Source: Dyella sp. GSA-30 (GTDB taxonomy: Bacteria > Pseudomonadota > Gammaproteobacteria > Xanthomonadales > Rhodanobacteraceae). From it: a DNA stretch of 64,000 nt. The position numbers and the translations under genes are program-made. The notes below the pieces were generated by a model. The model was not told the DNA's origin and did not search any database. It saw nothing but the letters and a program-made list of their open reading frames with translations. Location: contig NZ_AP027042.1 in NCBI RefSeq assembly GCF_027924605.1, positions 4,193,524 to 4,257,523 of the forward strand, written 5' to 3'. Of the stretch, positions 38,975-47,150 are shown one piece after another. The first letter of the stretch is position 1. Every line of letters begins with the position of its first letter.

Positions 38975-39079
38975 GTCATTCCGGCGCAGGCCGGAATCCA
39001 TTCCTCAGCGCAGATGCTTGCCATAAGCTGTCTTACATGCGGCCACTGAGGAGTGGATCCCGGCCTGCGCCGCGATGAC
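38975..39079. repeat. Imperfect inverted repeat (REP/BIME-like)
   Basis: Arms of about 34 bases at 38975-39007 (starting GTCATTCCGGCGCAGGCCGG) and 39046-39079 (ending GCGCCGCGATGAC) are imperfect reverse complements around a 38-base centre. Each arm also contains its own small CCGGC/GCCGG palindrome. It lies between the unrecognised gene and the convergent regulator and may serve as terminator. Confidence 0.7.
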
Positions 39080-39150
39080 GAATAGGATAGGTCTTTAGAG
39101 GCGCCCTGAAGTCACGACAAAGCATTGTCGTTCCCGCAAGATTTGAAACA

Positions 39151-40092
39151 TCAACGGATCGACACTTTCAGCGCCTTGCTCACTTCGCTGGCAATATCGT
39201 CCTGGATCATCAATTTGTCGTCCCAGGTGCGATCGTAGGTTTCCGACCACGCGACGAAGCCGTCATTGGCGCGAACCAGTCGCGCCGCCACACGCAGCGT
39301 GTTTCCAGATTTCCGGACGCTGCCATCGAGTACATAGGCGACATTCAGCGACGTGGCGACCTGCTCTACCGTGACCTGCTTGTCCTTGAAATAGAACGAC
39401 GACGTGGGAGATGCCACGTGCAAGTCGTGCAGTTGGCTCAACCTGCCAATCAGTTCTTCGGTCATGCCGTCGGCAAACGGCTCTTCGTTCATGGTATCGG
39501 TCAAATCGAGGAACGGAAGCACCGCAATGGAACGGGGATTGGGAACGACCGCGGCAACCTGGGGTACAGGGGCATGGCCAAACAACAGATACGAAGCCAG
39601 GCCACCCAGCACGGCCACGCTGGCTAACAAACCTATCCAAAGATAGAGAAAGCGGCGCGCTTTCTTCGGCGCCGCATCCGCTCGCATGTCAAATTCGTCA
39701 TTGGCCGCCACCTGCGATGGGATCGGCAGCATTACCGAATCTTCGCCGGCAGCGACCGTGGCAACCATGCGATAGCCACGTCGCGGAACGGTAGCGATGT
39801 AGGCCGGTTGCTTGGGGTCGTCCCCCAACAGGCGACGCAATGCCGTCACGGCCTGATAGACCGAATCGGGGGTAACGATCACCCCACGCCATACCTGATC
39901 GAGCAGATCGTCGATGCTGACGACTTCTCCGGCATTTTCGGCCAGGCATAACAGCAAGCGCATCGTGCGCGCTTCCACCCGGACGGTTTCGCTGCCACGT
40001 GTCATCTGCCCCGCCAGGGGACTGACTGACCAGTCGCCAATACGCAACGTGGCCTTGGACAAGGATTCCGAACCAGACGACATACAAGCCAT
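39151..40092 (-). CDS. CadC/ToxR-like membrane-bound winged-helix regulator
   Basis: A 313-residue one-component regulator. An N-terminal OmpR-type winged helix ('VEARTMRLLLCLAENAGEVV', 'VYQAVTALRRLLGDD', 'IATVPRRGYRMVATV') is followed by one membrane helix ('LYLWIGLLASVAVLGGLASY') and a C-terminal TolB-N-like sensor domain ('SIAVLPFLDLTDTMNEEPFA', 'YVLDGSVRKSGNTLRVAARL'). In Xanthomonadales such proteins are common and mostly uncharacterised. Starts at 40092 or 40083 are both possible. It is divergent from the YceI gene. Confidence 0.85.
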   Translation of the reverse strand: MACMSSGSESLSKATLRIGDWSVSPLAGQMTRGSETVRVEARTMRLLLCLAENAGEVVSIDDLLDQVWRGVIVTPDSVYQAVTALRRLLGDDPKQPAYIATVPRRGYRMVATVAAGEDSVMLPIPSQVAANDEFDMRADAAPKKARRFLYLWIGLLASVAVLGGLASYLLFGHAPVPQVAAVVPNPRSIAVLPFLDLTDTMNEEPFADGMTEELIGRLSQLHDLHVASPTSSFYFKDKQVTVEQVATSLNVAYVLDGSVRKSGNTLRVAARLVRANDGFVAWSETYDRTWDDKLMIQDDIASEVSKALKVSIR

Positions 40093-40311
40093 CGTTTATA
40101 GCCGTGAACCGGCGGCCAAGCGATGGTGGCAGCAAGCCCTTGGGCCGGCAAGCATCCAGGTCGAATGAAAGCAACAGGCCGGCGATAACGCGAATTCAGA
40201 GATCTTCAGAGAATTTCAGGCGCATTTCAGGACTTCGCGCTTCACACCCGAGCACATTGGCGGCAACCGCGCTGGCAGGGTGCCGGCGGCGGAACCCAAG
40301 GAGTCTGTTGC

Positions 40312-40983
40312 ATGATTCGTTCTATCGCCCTCGCCACCGCACTGGTTTTTGCAAGCGTCCCGTTGCATGCCACCACCTATATTCTGGAGTCGCAGCACAG
40401 CCAGGGTGTCGTTCGCTGGAACCACCTGGGCTTCTCCAATCCTACCGCGCAGTTCACCATGGCGCAGGGCACGCTGGATTTCGATCAGGCCGACCCTACC
40501 CGTTCCACCGTGGCGGTGACGGTCGAGCTCGCCCATTTCAGCAGCGGCGTGCCCGATCTCGACGAGAACTTTCGCACGGTCGATTTCTTCGATACCGCGA
40601 AATACCCGACAGCCACCTTCCGCAGCACCAAGGTCGAACGAGGGAGTGCACCGGACAAACTCAAGGTGACCGGCAACCTCACCGTACGCGGCGTGACCAA
40701 GCCAGTGACCCTGGACGTGACCATCAACAAAGTCGGCACCAATATTCGCAGCCACCTCCCCTCCATCGGATTCGAGGCGACGACAACGCTGAAGCGCTCC
40801 GATTTCGGCCTCGGCGCCTTCGTGCCCCAGGTCAGCGATGAAGTAAGCATCCATATCACCTGCCAGGCCGATGAAGCCAAGGGCTATGTAAAACAACTCA
40901 AGGCCGATGCCGACGCGGCTGCCGAAGATGCCAGGGCCGCGGCGAAAAAAGCCGCCGATGCCGAATCGGCGGCGCGCAATTAA
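40312..40983 (+). CDS. YceI family periplasmic lipid-binding-like protein
   Basis: A 223-residue protein with a signal peptide ('RSIALATALVFASVPLHA') and a YceI beta-barrel: 'YILESQHSQGVVRWNHLGFS', 'DENFRTVDFFDTAKYPTATF', 'VTGNLTVRGVTKPVTLDV'. YceI proteins bind isoprenoid chains in a lipocalin-like pocket. The last ~40 residues are an Ala/Asp/Glu-rich helical tail ('AAEDARAAAKKAADAESAA'), unusual for the family. Direction and distance from the CadC-like regulator suggest possible control by it. Confidence 0.9.
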   Translation: MIRSIALATALVFASVPLHATTYILESQHSQGVVRWNHLGFSNPTAQFTMAQGTLDFDQADPTRSTVAVTVELAHFSSGVPDLDENFRTVDFFDTAKYPTATFRSTKVERGSAPDKLKVTGNLTVRGVTKPVTLDVTINKVGTNIRSHLPSIGFEATTTLKRSDFGLGAFVPQVSDEVSIHITCQADEAKGYVKQLKADADAAAEDARAAAKKAADAESAARN

Positions 40984-41060
40984 CCGTTGACCAGCAAGAA
41001 ATGGCAGCGCCTCATGAAGGCGCTGCCACCATGCATGCAGATGCCACAGCCCTTCTGGTA

Positions 41061-41396
<336 letters not shown>

Positions 41397-41412
41397 TCAG
41401 TGGGAGGGTTAT

Positions 41413-42522
41413 TTACTGAGTAAGCGCCAGCCCGGTCGGTTCGGCACCCAATGGCCCTTGCGCCGTATTGCCAAAGTCACTCAACGTCGTTCGCGCGCCT
41501 GTTGACGGATTGACCAGGAATACCGCTCCATTGCCGCTCGTACCGGCGTAGCTATCGGAAACTCCAATGCCACCGATATTGGGCAGCCATACCAAGGCAT
41601 TGATATTTGCGCCGAGCGCACCCTGAGCGGCATTGCCAAAATCGCTGATCAGGGTGCGAAAACCCGTAGCGGCATCCACCTTGACCAAAGCGCCCTCCCC
41701 ATTCGTACCGGCTTCATCGACAAGCACATAAATGGTGTTGCCCGGTGTAACCAACACGTTGACCGGCGTGCTCAATGGATTGGAATCCACCCAGCCTTCT
41801 TTGCTATCGCCAAAATCGCTCAACACCGATCGTGTCTTCGCCACGGGGTCGACCTTGAACAACGCGCCATGCTGGTTGGTGCCCGCGCTACCATCGCTGA
41901 CCAGCACCGTAAGCCCAAGCAAGCCCGGATACAGCGCCATGCTGTCCGGGTAAACACCTTGCGTGCCGTTGGTGTCGCCAAAATCGATCACGGTTGATCG
42001 ATTGCCGCTGCCATCGATGGAAAAAAGGGCACCCTGTCCATTGGTACCGGCGAAGGGATCGCATACAAGAACGCCACTCCAAAGGCCCAACAAGCCAGGC
42101 ACGACCAGCAGACTTTGGGGATAAAGACCCAGCGGGCCTTGAGCACTGTTGCCGAAATCGCTGAACAACGTCCTCTGCCCGGTCGATGGGTCGATCGTAT
42201 AAAGCGCGCCCTGTTCGTTAGTTCCGCCACTTCCATCGGTCACCAACACTTCGCCCGGAATCAGGCCCAGCAACCCCGGTGGCTTCCAGCCAACCGCATT
42301 CGGATCGACGCCAAGCACGCCTTGCGATGCACTATTGAAATCGCTGAAAACAACACGCTGACCCGTACTCTGATTTACCGTAAACAATTGCCCCAGGTGT
42401 GAGGCTCCCGCCGTTTGATCCACGCTCAACAAGGTTCCTGACGTCAGCGGAGCCGCCAACGCGCTGCCCGTGAGGCCAGTGGCACAAACGAAGCACCATA
42501 TCAGTCGAGATTTCATCGTCAT
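41413..42522 (-). CDS. Secreted six-repeat beta-propeller-like protein, upstream partner of ubiquitin gene
   Basis: A 369-residue protein with a signal peptide ('LIWCFVCATGLTGSALA' then APLTSG). The mature part is six repeats of ~50-58 residues. Each has the consensus 'D…AGTNxQGALFxVDPxTG' followed by 'RTxLSDFGNxAQGPLG', e.g. 'GTNEQGALYTIDPSTGQRTL' and 'GTSGNGAVFLVNPSTGARTT'. This suggests a six-bladed propeller. No catalytic motif, lipobox or membrane anchor is seen, so it is periplasmic or extracellular. Its only same-strand neighbour downstream is the ubiquitin gene, 25 bases away. I do not know a named family; it resembles SMP-30/NHL-like propellers in general form only. Confidence 0.8.
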   Translation of the reverse strand: MTMKSRLIWCFVCATGLTGSALAAPLTSGTLLSVDQTAGASHLGQLFTVNQSTGQRVVFSDFNSASQGVLGVDPNAVGWKPPGLLGLIPGEVLVTDGSGGTNEQGALYTIDPSTGQRTLFSDFGNSAQGPLGLYPQSLLVVPGLLGLWSGVLVCDPFAGTNGQGALFSIDGSGNRSTVIDFGDTNGTQGVYPDSMALYPGLLGLTVLVSDGSAGTNQHGALFKVDPVAKTRSVLSDFGDSKEGWVDSNPLSTPVNVLVTPGNTIYVLVDEAGTNGEGALVKVDAATGFRTLISDFGNAAQGALGANINALVWLPNIGGIGVSDSYAGTSGNGAVFLVNPSTGARTTLSDFGNTAQGPLGAEPTGLALTQ

Positions 42523-42949
42523 GTCCCAGGTATAGGAAAGAATCGATCAACCCTTGGAGACCGCTCGATATACACATCGATCGCACAAACCCCAAGCCGC
42601 GGACACGCCCACGCCCACGCCATCAGCATGGATGACGTCGACAACGCGTCGGCGCACCAGGCAAGCACCAGCTTGAAGATCGTCCCCGCACTCCCATGGC
42701 GACCCGATCCTCGATCGATCGGGACCGGTTCGCCGCGCGGATACTTTCGATAATCGGCTTTAGCGAAAGTAGAACGCGCGTGAAAACGGTAATCACACAA
42801 TGATTATGAGACTCAATTGATAATAATTAGGAAATTAATCGCTAATTAACGCAATTAATAATCGATGTAACCAACGACTCGAAGGCCGGTCACACGCGAC
42901 CCGATTCGTGCGTCCTGGATATGCCCCTTAGCTTACCGAGGCCACCCAG
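42523..42949. promoter_or_regulatory. Gene-free 427-base region upstream of propeller-ubiquitin genes, with AT-rich core
   Basis: No gene is convincing here (a TTG-start frame at 42519-42800 lacks coding character). The stretch 42795-42870 is strikingly AT-rich for this genome and holds repeated ATTAAT/AATTAA words. TGATAATAATTAGGA at 42819-42833 matches 12 of 14 informative bases of a Fur-type consensus. It must carry promoters for the propeller gene on the minus strand (a ~270-base leader if transcription starts in the AT-rich part) and for the reductase on the plus strand. Confidence 0.4.
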
Positions 42950-43711
42950 ATGACACAGACAACCGCATTACCGTTGACCATTCTTGTCGCCGGCGCCACC
43001 GGCGTTATCGGCTCGCGCCTGCTGCCCCTGCTGGTGGCACGCGGACACTGTGTTTTTGGCACCACCCGCACACCGGGCAAAAAGGTCGACCTGCTCACAC
43101 ACGCCGGTGCAACACCGGTGGTCGTGGACGTCTTTGACACGGCAGCCTTGAGGGACGCCGTAGCAGCTATTCGCCCCAATGTCGTCGTGCATCAATTGAC
43201 CGATCTGCCGCGTGGCCTGGATCCGAGCCGCATGGAAGAAGGCGTGCGCCGCAATGCGCAGATTCGCGCGGAAGGAACCGCCAACCTGATGGCAGCGGCG
43301 CGAGCCGCTGGCGCGCATCGCATCGTGGCGCAGAGCATCGCGTGGGCCTACGCACCGGGCAACGAGCCGTTCGGCGAAGACGATCCGCTGGAAGAAAACG
43401 CACAAGGCCTGCGCGCGATCAGTGTCGGCGGAGTCATCGCGCTCGAACATGCCGTGCTCGGTGAAGCGGGTATCGATGGTCTGGTGCTTCGCTACGGACA
43501 GTTGTGGGGCCCCGGCACCGGTGCCGATACGCCCGATGGCAAGAACATGCCACTGCACGTGGACGATGCAGCGCATGCAGCAGCGCTTGCCGTGGAACGG
43601 GGGCGCCCTGGCATCTACAACATCGCCAGCGATAGCACGCTGCTCAGGACCGATAAAGCACGGCAGCAGCTCGGCTGGGCGCCATCGGTTCACGCGCAGA
43701 TCGGGCAATAG
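42950..43711 (+). CDS. NAD(P)-dependent epimerase/dehydratase (extended SDR-like)
   Basis: A 253-residue Rossmann-fold protein. The nucleotide-binding motif is 'ILVAGATGVIGSRLLPLL'; 'VVHQLTDLPRG' and 'RIVAQSIAWAYAPGNEPF' follow in the places of extended SDRs, where Ser and a Tyr (AWAY) replace the usual YxxxK tetrad arrangement. It is therefore an atypical SDR, similar to NAD-dependent epimerase-like proteins of uncertain substrate. It is convergent with the MFS gene. Confidence 0.83.
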   Translation: MTQTTALPLTILVAGATGVIGSRLLPLLVARGHCVFGTTRTPGKKVDLLTHAGATPVVVDVFDTAALRDAVAAIRPNVVVHQLTDLPRGLDPSRMEEGVRRNAQIRAEGTANLMAAARAAGAHRIVAQSIAWAYAPGNEPFGEDDPLEENAQGLRAISVGGVIALEHAVLGEAGIDGLVLRYGQLWGPGTGADTPDGKNMPLHVDDAAHAAALAVERGRPGIYNIASDSTLLRTDKARQQLGWAPSVHAQIGQ

Positions 43712-43716
43712 GGGGC

Positions 43717-43750
43717 GGAAACGAGTACCGATGTATCGGTACTCGTTTCC
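43717..43750. terminator. Perfect hairpin between convergent genes
   Basis: A 16-base-pair perfect stem (GGAAACGAGTACCGAT and its complement) with a 2-base loop lies six bases after the reductase stop and just before the MFS stop at 43761. Ending in GGAAAC…GTTTCC, it provides short T or A runs on either side for a bidirectional terminator. Confidence 0.75.
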
Positions 43751-43760
43751 ATCACGCGCT

Positions 43761-44972
43761 TTACTGCGTCGCCAGCGCTGGTCGCGTGCGGAAATTCAGC
43801 GCAATGATCAAGGCAGCCGCAAAAAGCACCGCCGCACTTGCACTGAACACGCCCTTGGCACCGCTCACGTCGAAGATCGCGCCACCGGCAGCCGCGCCCA
43901 TCGTGATCGCCAGTTGAACCGCCGCAACGATCAGGCCACCGCCGCTTTCCGCTTCGTCGGGCACGGTGCGCGTAATCCAGGTGGACCAGGCCACCGGTAC
44001 CGCGCCGAATGCCATCCCCCAGAGAGATACCAATGCCGCGTGCAGAACCGGCACCCGTCCGAGTACGACCAGGCCAAAACCAATCAGCGCCATCAGCAAT
44101 GGCATGAACATCAAGGTGAGACGCAAGTTGCGCTCAAGCATCAGACCCGCGAGCGAGGTACCCAGGAAATTGGCCACACCGAAGCCGAGCAGGATCGCCG
44201 AAAGACCGTTCACGCCGACACCGGTGACACCCTCCAGAAACGGACGCAGATACGTAAAGAAGGCGAAGTGACCGGTAAATACCAGGGTGCAGGCGATCAT
44301 GCCCCGGCCCATCCCCGGACGCTTCAGCACTTCGATCAACGTGCCCAGGCGTGTAGTGCCACTCGGCGCCATTCTGGGCAGGGTCACAAGCTGCCAGACC
44401 AGCGCCAGCGCACCCAACACTACCGCCCACAAAAACACATGCCGCCAACCGATGATGCCGCCCAGATAGCTACCAAGTGGCGCGGCAGCGATGGTTGCCA
44501 GGGACACGCCGCTGAACATGATCGATAGCGCGCGCGGCACCATCGCTTCGGGCACCAGACGCATCGCTGTCGCGGCCGACATGGTCCAGAACCCGCCGAT
44601 CGCGATGCCAAGCAATACGCGGCCGATCAGAATGGTCGGGAGGTTCGGTGCGAAAGCCACCAACACATTCGACACGATCAGCAGCACCGAGAACGCCAGC
44701 AAGACCCAACGCCGGTCGATGTTTCGCGTGATCGTCGCAATCAACAGGCTGGTCACCATCGCAACGGCGGCAGTGGCCGTCACCGCCTGGCCTGCCAGGC
44801 CCTCGGTCACACCGAGGGTCGAGGCCATCGGCGTCAACAGGCTCGCAGGTAGAAATTCCGCCGTGACCAACCCAAAGACACCCAGCGATAGCGAGAAAAC
44901 CGCGCCCCAGGCGGGTTTCTGCTCTACCGGCGGGGTCACGTCGACTTGCAGACACGCATTCATTCGCGGCAT
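43761..44972 (-). CDS. DHA1-family MFS exporter (AraJ/YdhP-like)
   Basis: A 403-residue, 12-segment transporter. It shows 'LGVFGLVTAEFLPASLLTPM' in segment 1, 'GRVLLGIAIGGFWTMSAATA' in segment 4 and 'GSYLGGIIGWRHVFLWAVV' in segment 5, the pattern of the YdhP/AraJ/NepI sugar- or nucleoside-efflux-like DHA1 group. It is divergent from an AraC regulator and is likely controlled by it. The start could be 44972 or 44963. Confidence 0.87.
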   Translation of the reverse strand: MPRMNACLQVDVTPPVEQKPAWGAVFSLSLGVFGLVTAEFLPASLLTPMASTLGVTEGLAGQAVTATAAVAMVTSLLIATITRNIDRRWVLLAFSVLLIVSNVLVAFAPNLPTILIGRVLLGIAIGGFWTMSAATAMRLVPEAMVPRALSIMFSGVSLATIAAAPLGSYLGGIIGWRHVFLWAVVLGALALVWQLVTLPRMAPSGTTRLGTLIEVLKRPGMGRGMIACTLVFTGHFAFFTYLRPFLEGVTGVGVNGLSAILLGFGVANFLGTSLAGLMLERNLRLTLMFMPLLMALIGFGLVVLGRVPVLHAALVSLWGMAFGAVPVAWSTWITRTVPDEAESGGGLIVAAVQLAITMGAAAGGAIFDVSGAKGVFSASAAVLFAAALIIALNFRTRPALATQ

Positions 44973-45056
44973 TTCCCTTTCAAAAGGCTAGCCTAAGGGC
45001 CGCCAGCCGGACGGTCTATGATATACAATCCGTACTTCTTGATTATTCGTCCGGAC

Positions 45057-46031
45057 ATGTCCACACCCCTACCCCAGCCAGCCGACACACACGATCTGGC
45101 CAGCGAGCTGCTGCTGGGCATGCGGCTGGTCGGTGTGCAGTACAAGCGGATCGAGGCGGTGGCCCCGTTCGGCCTCGGTTTTGGCAAGGCGCCGGGCCGA
45201 GCGCAGTTTCATTTCATCGGTAAAGGGCCGGTCTTTTTGCGCGGCACCAGCGGAACGCTCTATCGCCTGGAAACAGGAGACGCTGCGTTACTGCCGCAAG
45301 GTGGCGCACATGCGCTGCTGTCGACGCCGGACATTCCCTGCCAGGACATCGCCGACTTCGAGACCACCGACCTGTGCGCCACGGTGTGCGCCGTCAAGCC
45401 CAATGCAAACGACGCATCCGCATGCACCGGCGCGCTGATCTTCAGCGGATGCATGGAGTTCGATCTGGGTGGCATGCAGTTGCTGGTCAACTCCATGCCC
45501 GAAGTGATGCTGGTCGGCACGCTGCTGGAACGGTATCCAGAACTTCGGACCATGCTCGATGCGATGGAGCGTGAGTCGCAAACGAAGCGTGCGGGTTTTG
45601 CTGGGATTCTCGCTCGACTTGCCGATGTCGTCTCCGCATTCATCGTGCGCGGCTGGGTCGAGTGCGGATGCGGCGACGCGACCGGGTGGGTAGAAGCATT
45701 GCGCGATCCCAAACTGGGCAAGGTGATCCTGGCGTTGCACCGCGATCCGGGCAAGAACTGGACGGTTGCGGAACTCGCCGCGGAAATGGGCAGTTCCCGC
45801 TCGGTGTTTGCCGAACGTTTTCTCGCCGTCACCGGCATGACCCCCGTTCGCTATCTGACCGAGTTGCGCATGCGTCTGGCTGCCCAATGGATCAGTCACG
45901 ACCGTCAGTCGATCGAAACCGTGGCGTTCCGGTTGGGCTATGGCTCGCTTGCCGCCTTCAGTCGCGCGTTCAAACGCATCGTTGGGCAGCCACCAGGGGC
46001 GTTGCGTACACAAGCGCATGCCGTGGATTAA
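45057..46031 (+). CDS. AraC family transcriptional regulator with cupin-type N-terminal domain
   Basis: A 324-residue regulator. The N-terminal part ('LLGMRLVGVQYKRIEAVAPF', 'GTSGTLYRLETGDAALLPQG') is the cupin_6 type of AraC-family ligand domain; the C-terminal part holds two helix-turn-helices ('WTVAELAAEMGSSRSVFAER', 'ETVAFRLGYGSLAAFSRAFK'). I chose the ATG at 45057 (MSTPLPQPAD) since the longer frame from 45018 overlaps a TATACA promoter-like sequence. It is divergent from the MFS exporter, which is its most likely target. Confidence 0.87.
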   Translation: MSTPLPQPADTHDLASELLLGMRLVGVQYKRIEAVAPFGLGFGKAPGRAQFHFIGKGPVFLRGTSGTLYRLETGDAALLPQGGAHALLSTPDIPCQDIADFETTDLCATVCAVKPNANDASACTGALIFSGCMEFDLGGMQLLVNSMPEVMLVGTLLERYPELRTMLDAMERESQTKRAGFAGILARLADVVSAFIVRGWVECGCGDATGWVEALRDPKLGKVILALHRDPGKNWTVAELAAEMGSSRSVFAERFLAVTGMTPVRYLTELRMRLAAQWISHDRQSIETVAFRLGYGSLAAFSRAFKRIVGQPPGALRTQAHAVD

Positions 46032-46111
46032 AAACGCGCCCCGACAAACGCCCTGACCTGCCCGATCCTGGCCATGGTTACTGGCAACGATGACAGGCTC
46101 GGTCAGGAGCT

Positions 46112-47065
46112 ATGTCAGTGACTCCGTATCGCACCCTGCGCACCATCGTCGCAGCACTGCTTGTACTCGCTAGCGCCGGCATCGACACGATGGCCTTTGT
46201 CGGCAAGTTGCTCGTCCTGCCTGCTCATAAAGAAATGGGCTCGCCTCCAGCGGATTTATCCGCAACGGCGGTGAGTTTCGCCAGCACATCGGGCAACACG
46301 ATACGCGGCTGGTTCATACCCGGCCTGCCCCGCCATGGCGCCGTCCTTCTCCTGCACGGCGTGCATGCCAACCGTTTGGCGATGTTGCCGCGTGCACGTT
46401 GGCTGCATGATCTGGGTTACTCGGTCTTGCTTATCGATTTTCAAGCCGCTGGAGAAAGCGAGGGAAATGCCGTTACGTTCGGCTACCGCGAATCGCGCGA
46501 TGCCGGTGCGGCGCTTGACTGGCTCAGGCTAAAAGTACCGGGGGAACGCATCGGCATCATCGCGACGTCCATGGGCGGTGCAGCGGTGTTGTTAGCCGAA
46601 CCCACCTTGCAGGTCGATGCCATCGTGCTCGAGCAGGTCTATCCGACGATCCAGGATGCCTTGCGAGATCGTCTTTCCTTGCATGTGGGACCGGCAGGTC
46701 CATGGCTGACCCAGTCATTTCTTATCACCATGCACGCGATGCTGGCGATCGATCCGGAACGGCTGCGCCCGATAGATCATATCGGTGGGATGACTGCACC
46801 CATATTGTTGATTGCCGGCGATGCGGATAGGCATACACGGCTCGACGAGTCACGTGCCATGTATGCCGCGGCGGGTGCAGGAAGCTGGTTATGGATTGTT
46901 CCGGGTGCACGGCATGTCGATCTATATCGCTATGCGAGTGATGCGTATCGTCAACGGGTGAGGGATTTTCTGGAGGCCACACTGCAGAAGGCTCGCTTCG
47001 CATCGCCTCTTGCGCCCCCTCACCCCAACCCTCTCCCCCGGCATAGCCAGGGGAGAGGGAGCTAA
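46112..47065 (+). CDS. Membrane-anchored alpha/beta hydrolase with repeat-derived C terminus
   Basis: A 317-residue protein with one N-terminal hydrophobic segment ('IVAALLVLASAGIDTMAFVG') and an alpha/beta-hydrolase domain: 'AVLLLHGVHANRLAMLPRAR', nucleophile in 'IIATSMGGAAVLLA', acid in 'LLIAGDADRHTR', His in 'VPGARHVDLYRYA'. It resembles bacterial ABHD13/YfhR-type hydrolases. The last ~20 residues ('ASPLAPPHPNPLPRHSQGRG') are translated inverted repeat, so the native end was probably near 'LEATLQKARF'. Confidence 0.83.
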   Translation: MSVTPYRTLRTIVAALLVLASAGIDTMAFVGKLLVLPAHKEMGSPPADLSATAVSFASTSGNTIRGWFIPGLPRHGAVLLLHGVHANRLAMLPRARWLHDLGYSVLLIDFQAAGESEGNAVTFGYRESRDAGAALDWLRLKVPGERIGIIATSMGGAAVLLAEPTLQVDAIVLEQVYPTIQDALRDRLSLHVGPAGPWLTQSFLITMHAMLAIDPERLRPIDHIGGMTAPILLIAGDADRHTRLDESRAMYAAAGAGSWLWIVPGARHVDLYRYASDAYRQRVRDFLEATLQKARFASPLAPPHPNPLPRHSQGRGS

Positions 47066-47150
47066 AAGCGCGCAAGATTCAAACTCGCCTCAGTGCGCCC
47101 CCTCTCCCCTGGCTCGCCGGGGGAGAGGGCTGGGGTGAGGGGGGCTCTTT
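46989..47150. repeat. Large inverted repeat, copy 4 of 4, opposite orientation
   Basis: The tail seen after copies 2 and 3 appears here in reverse at 46989-47014, followed by arms at 47012-47062 and 47098-47150. The left part is translated as the end of the hydrolase, and the right arm abuts the stop codon of the outer-membrane factor gene. Probable shared terminator for the convergent pair. Confidence 0.85.

Noticed and set aside
42519-42800. 93-codon minus-strand frame upstream of the propeller gene
   Set aside because: It starts with TTG, overlaps the propeller start, and shows no coding-like composition or signal.
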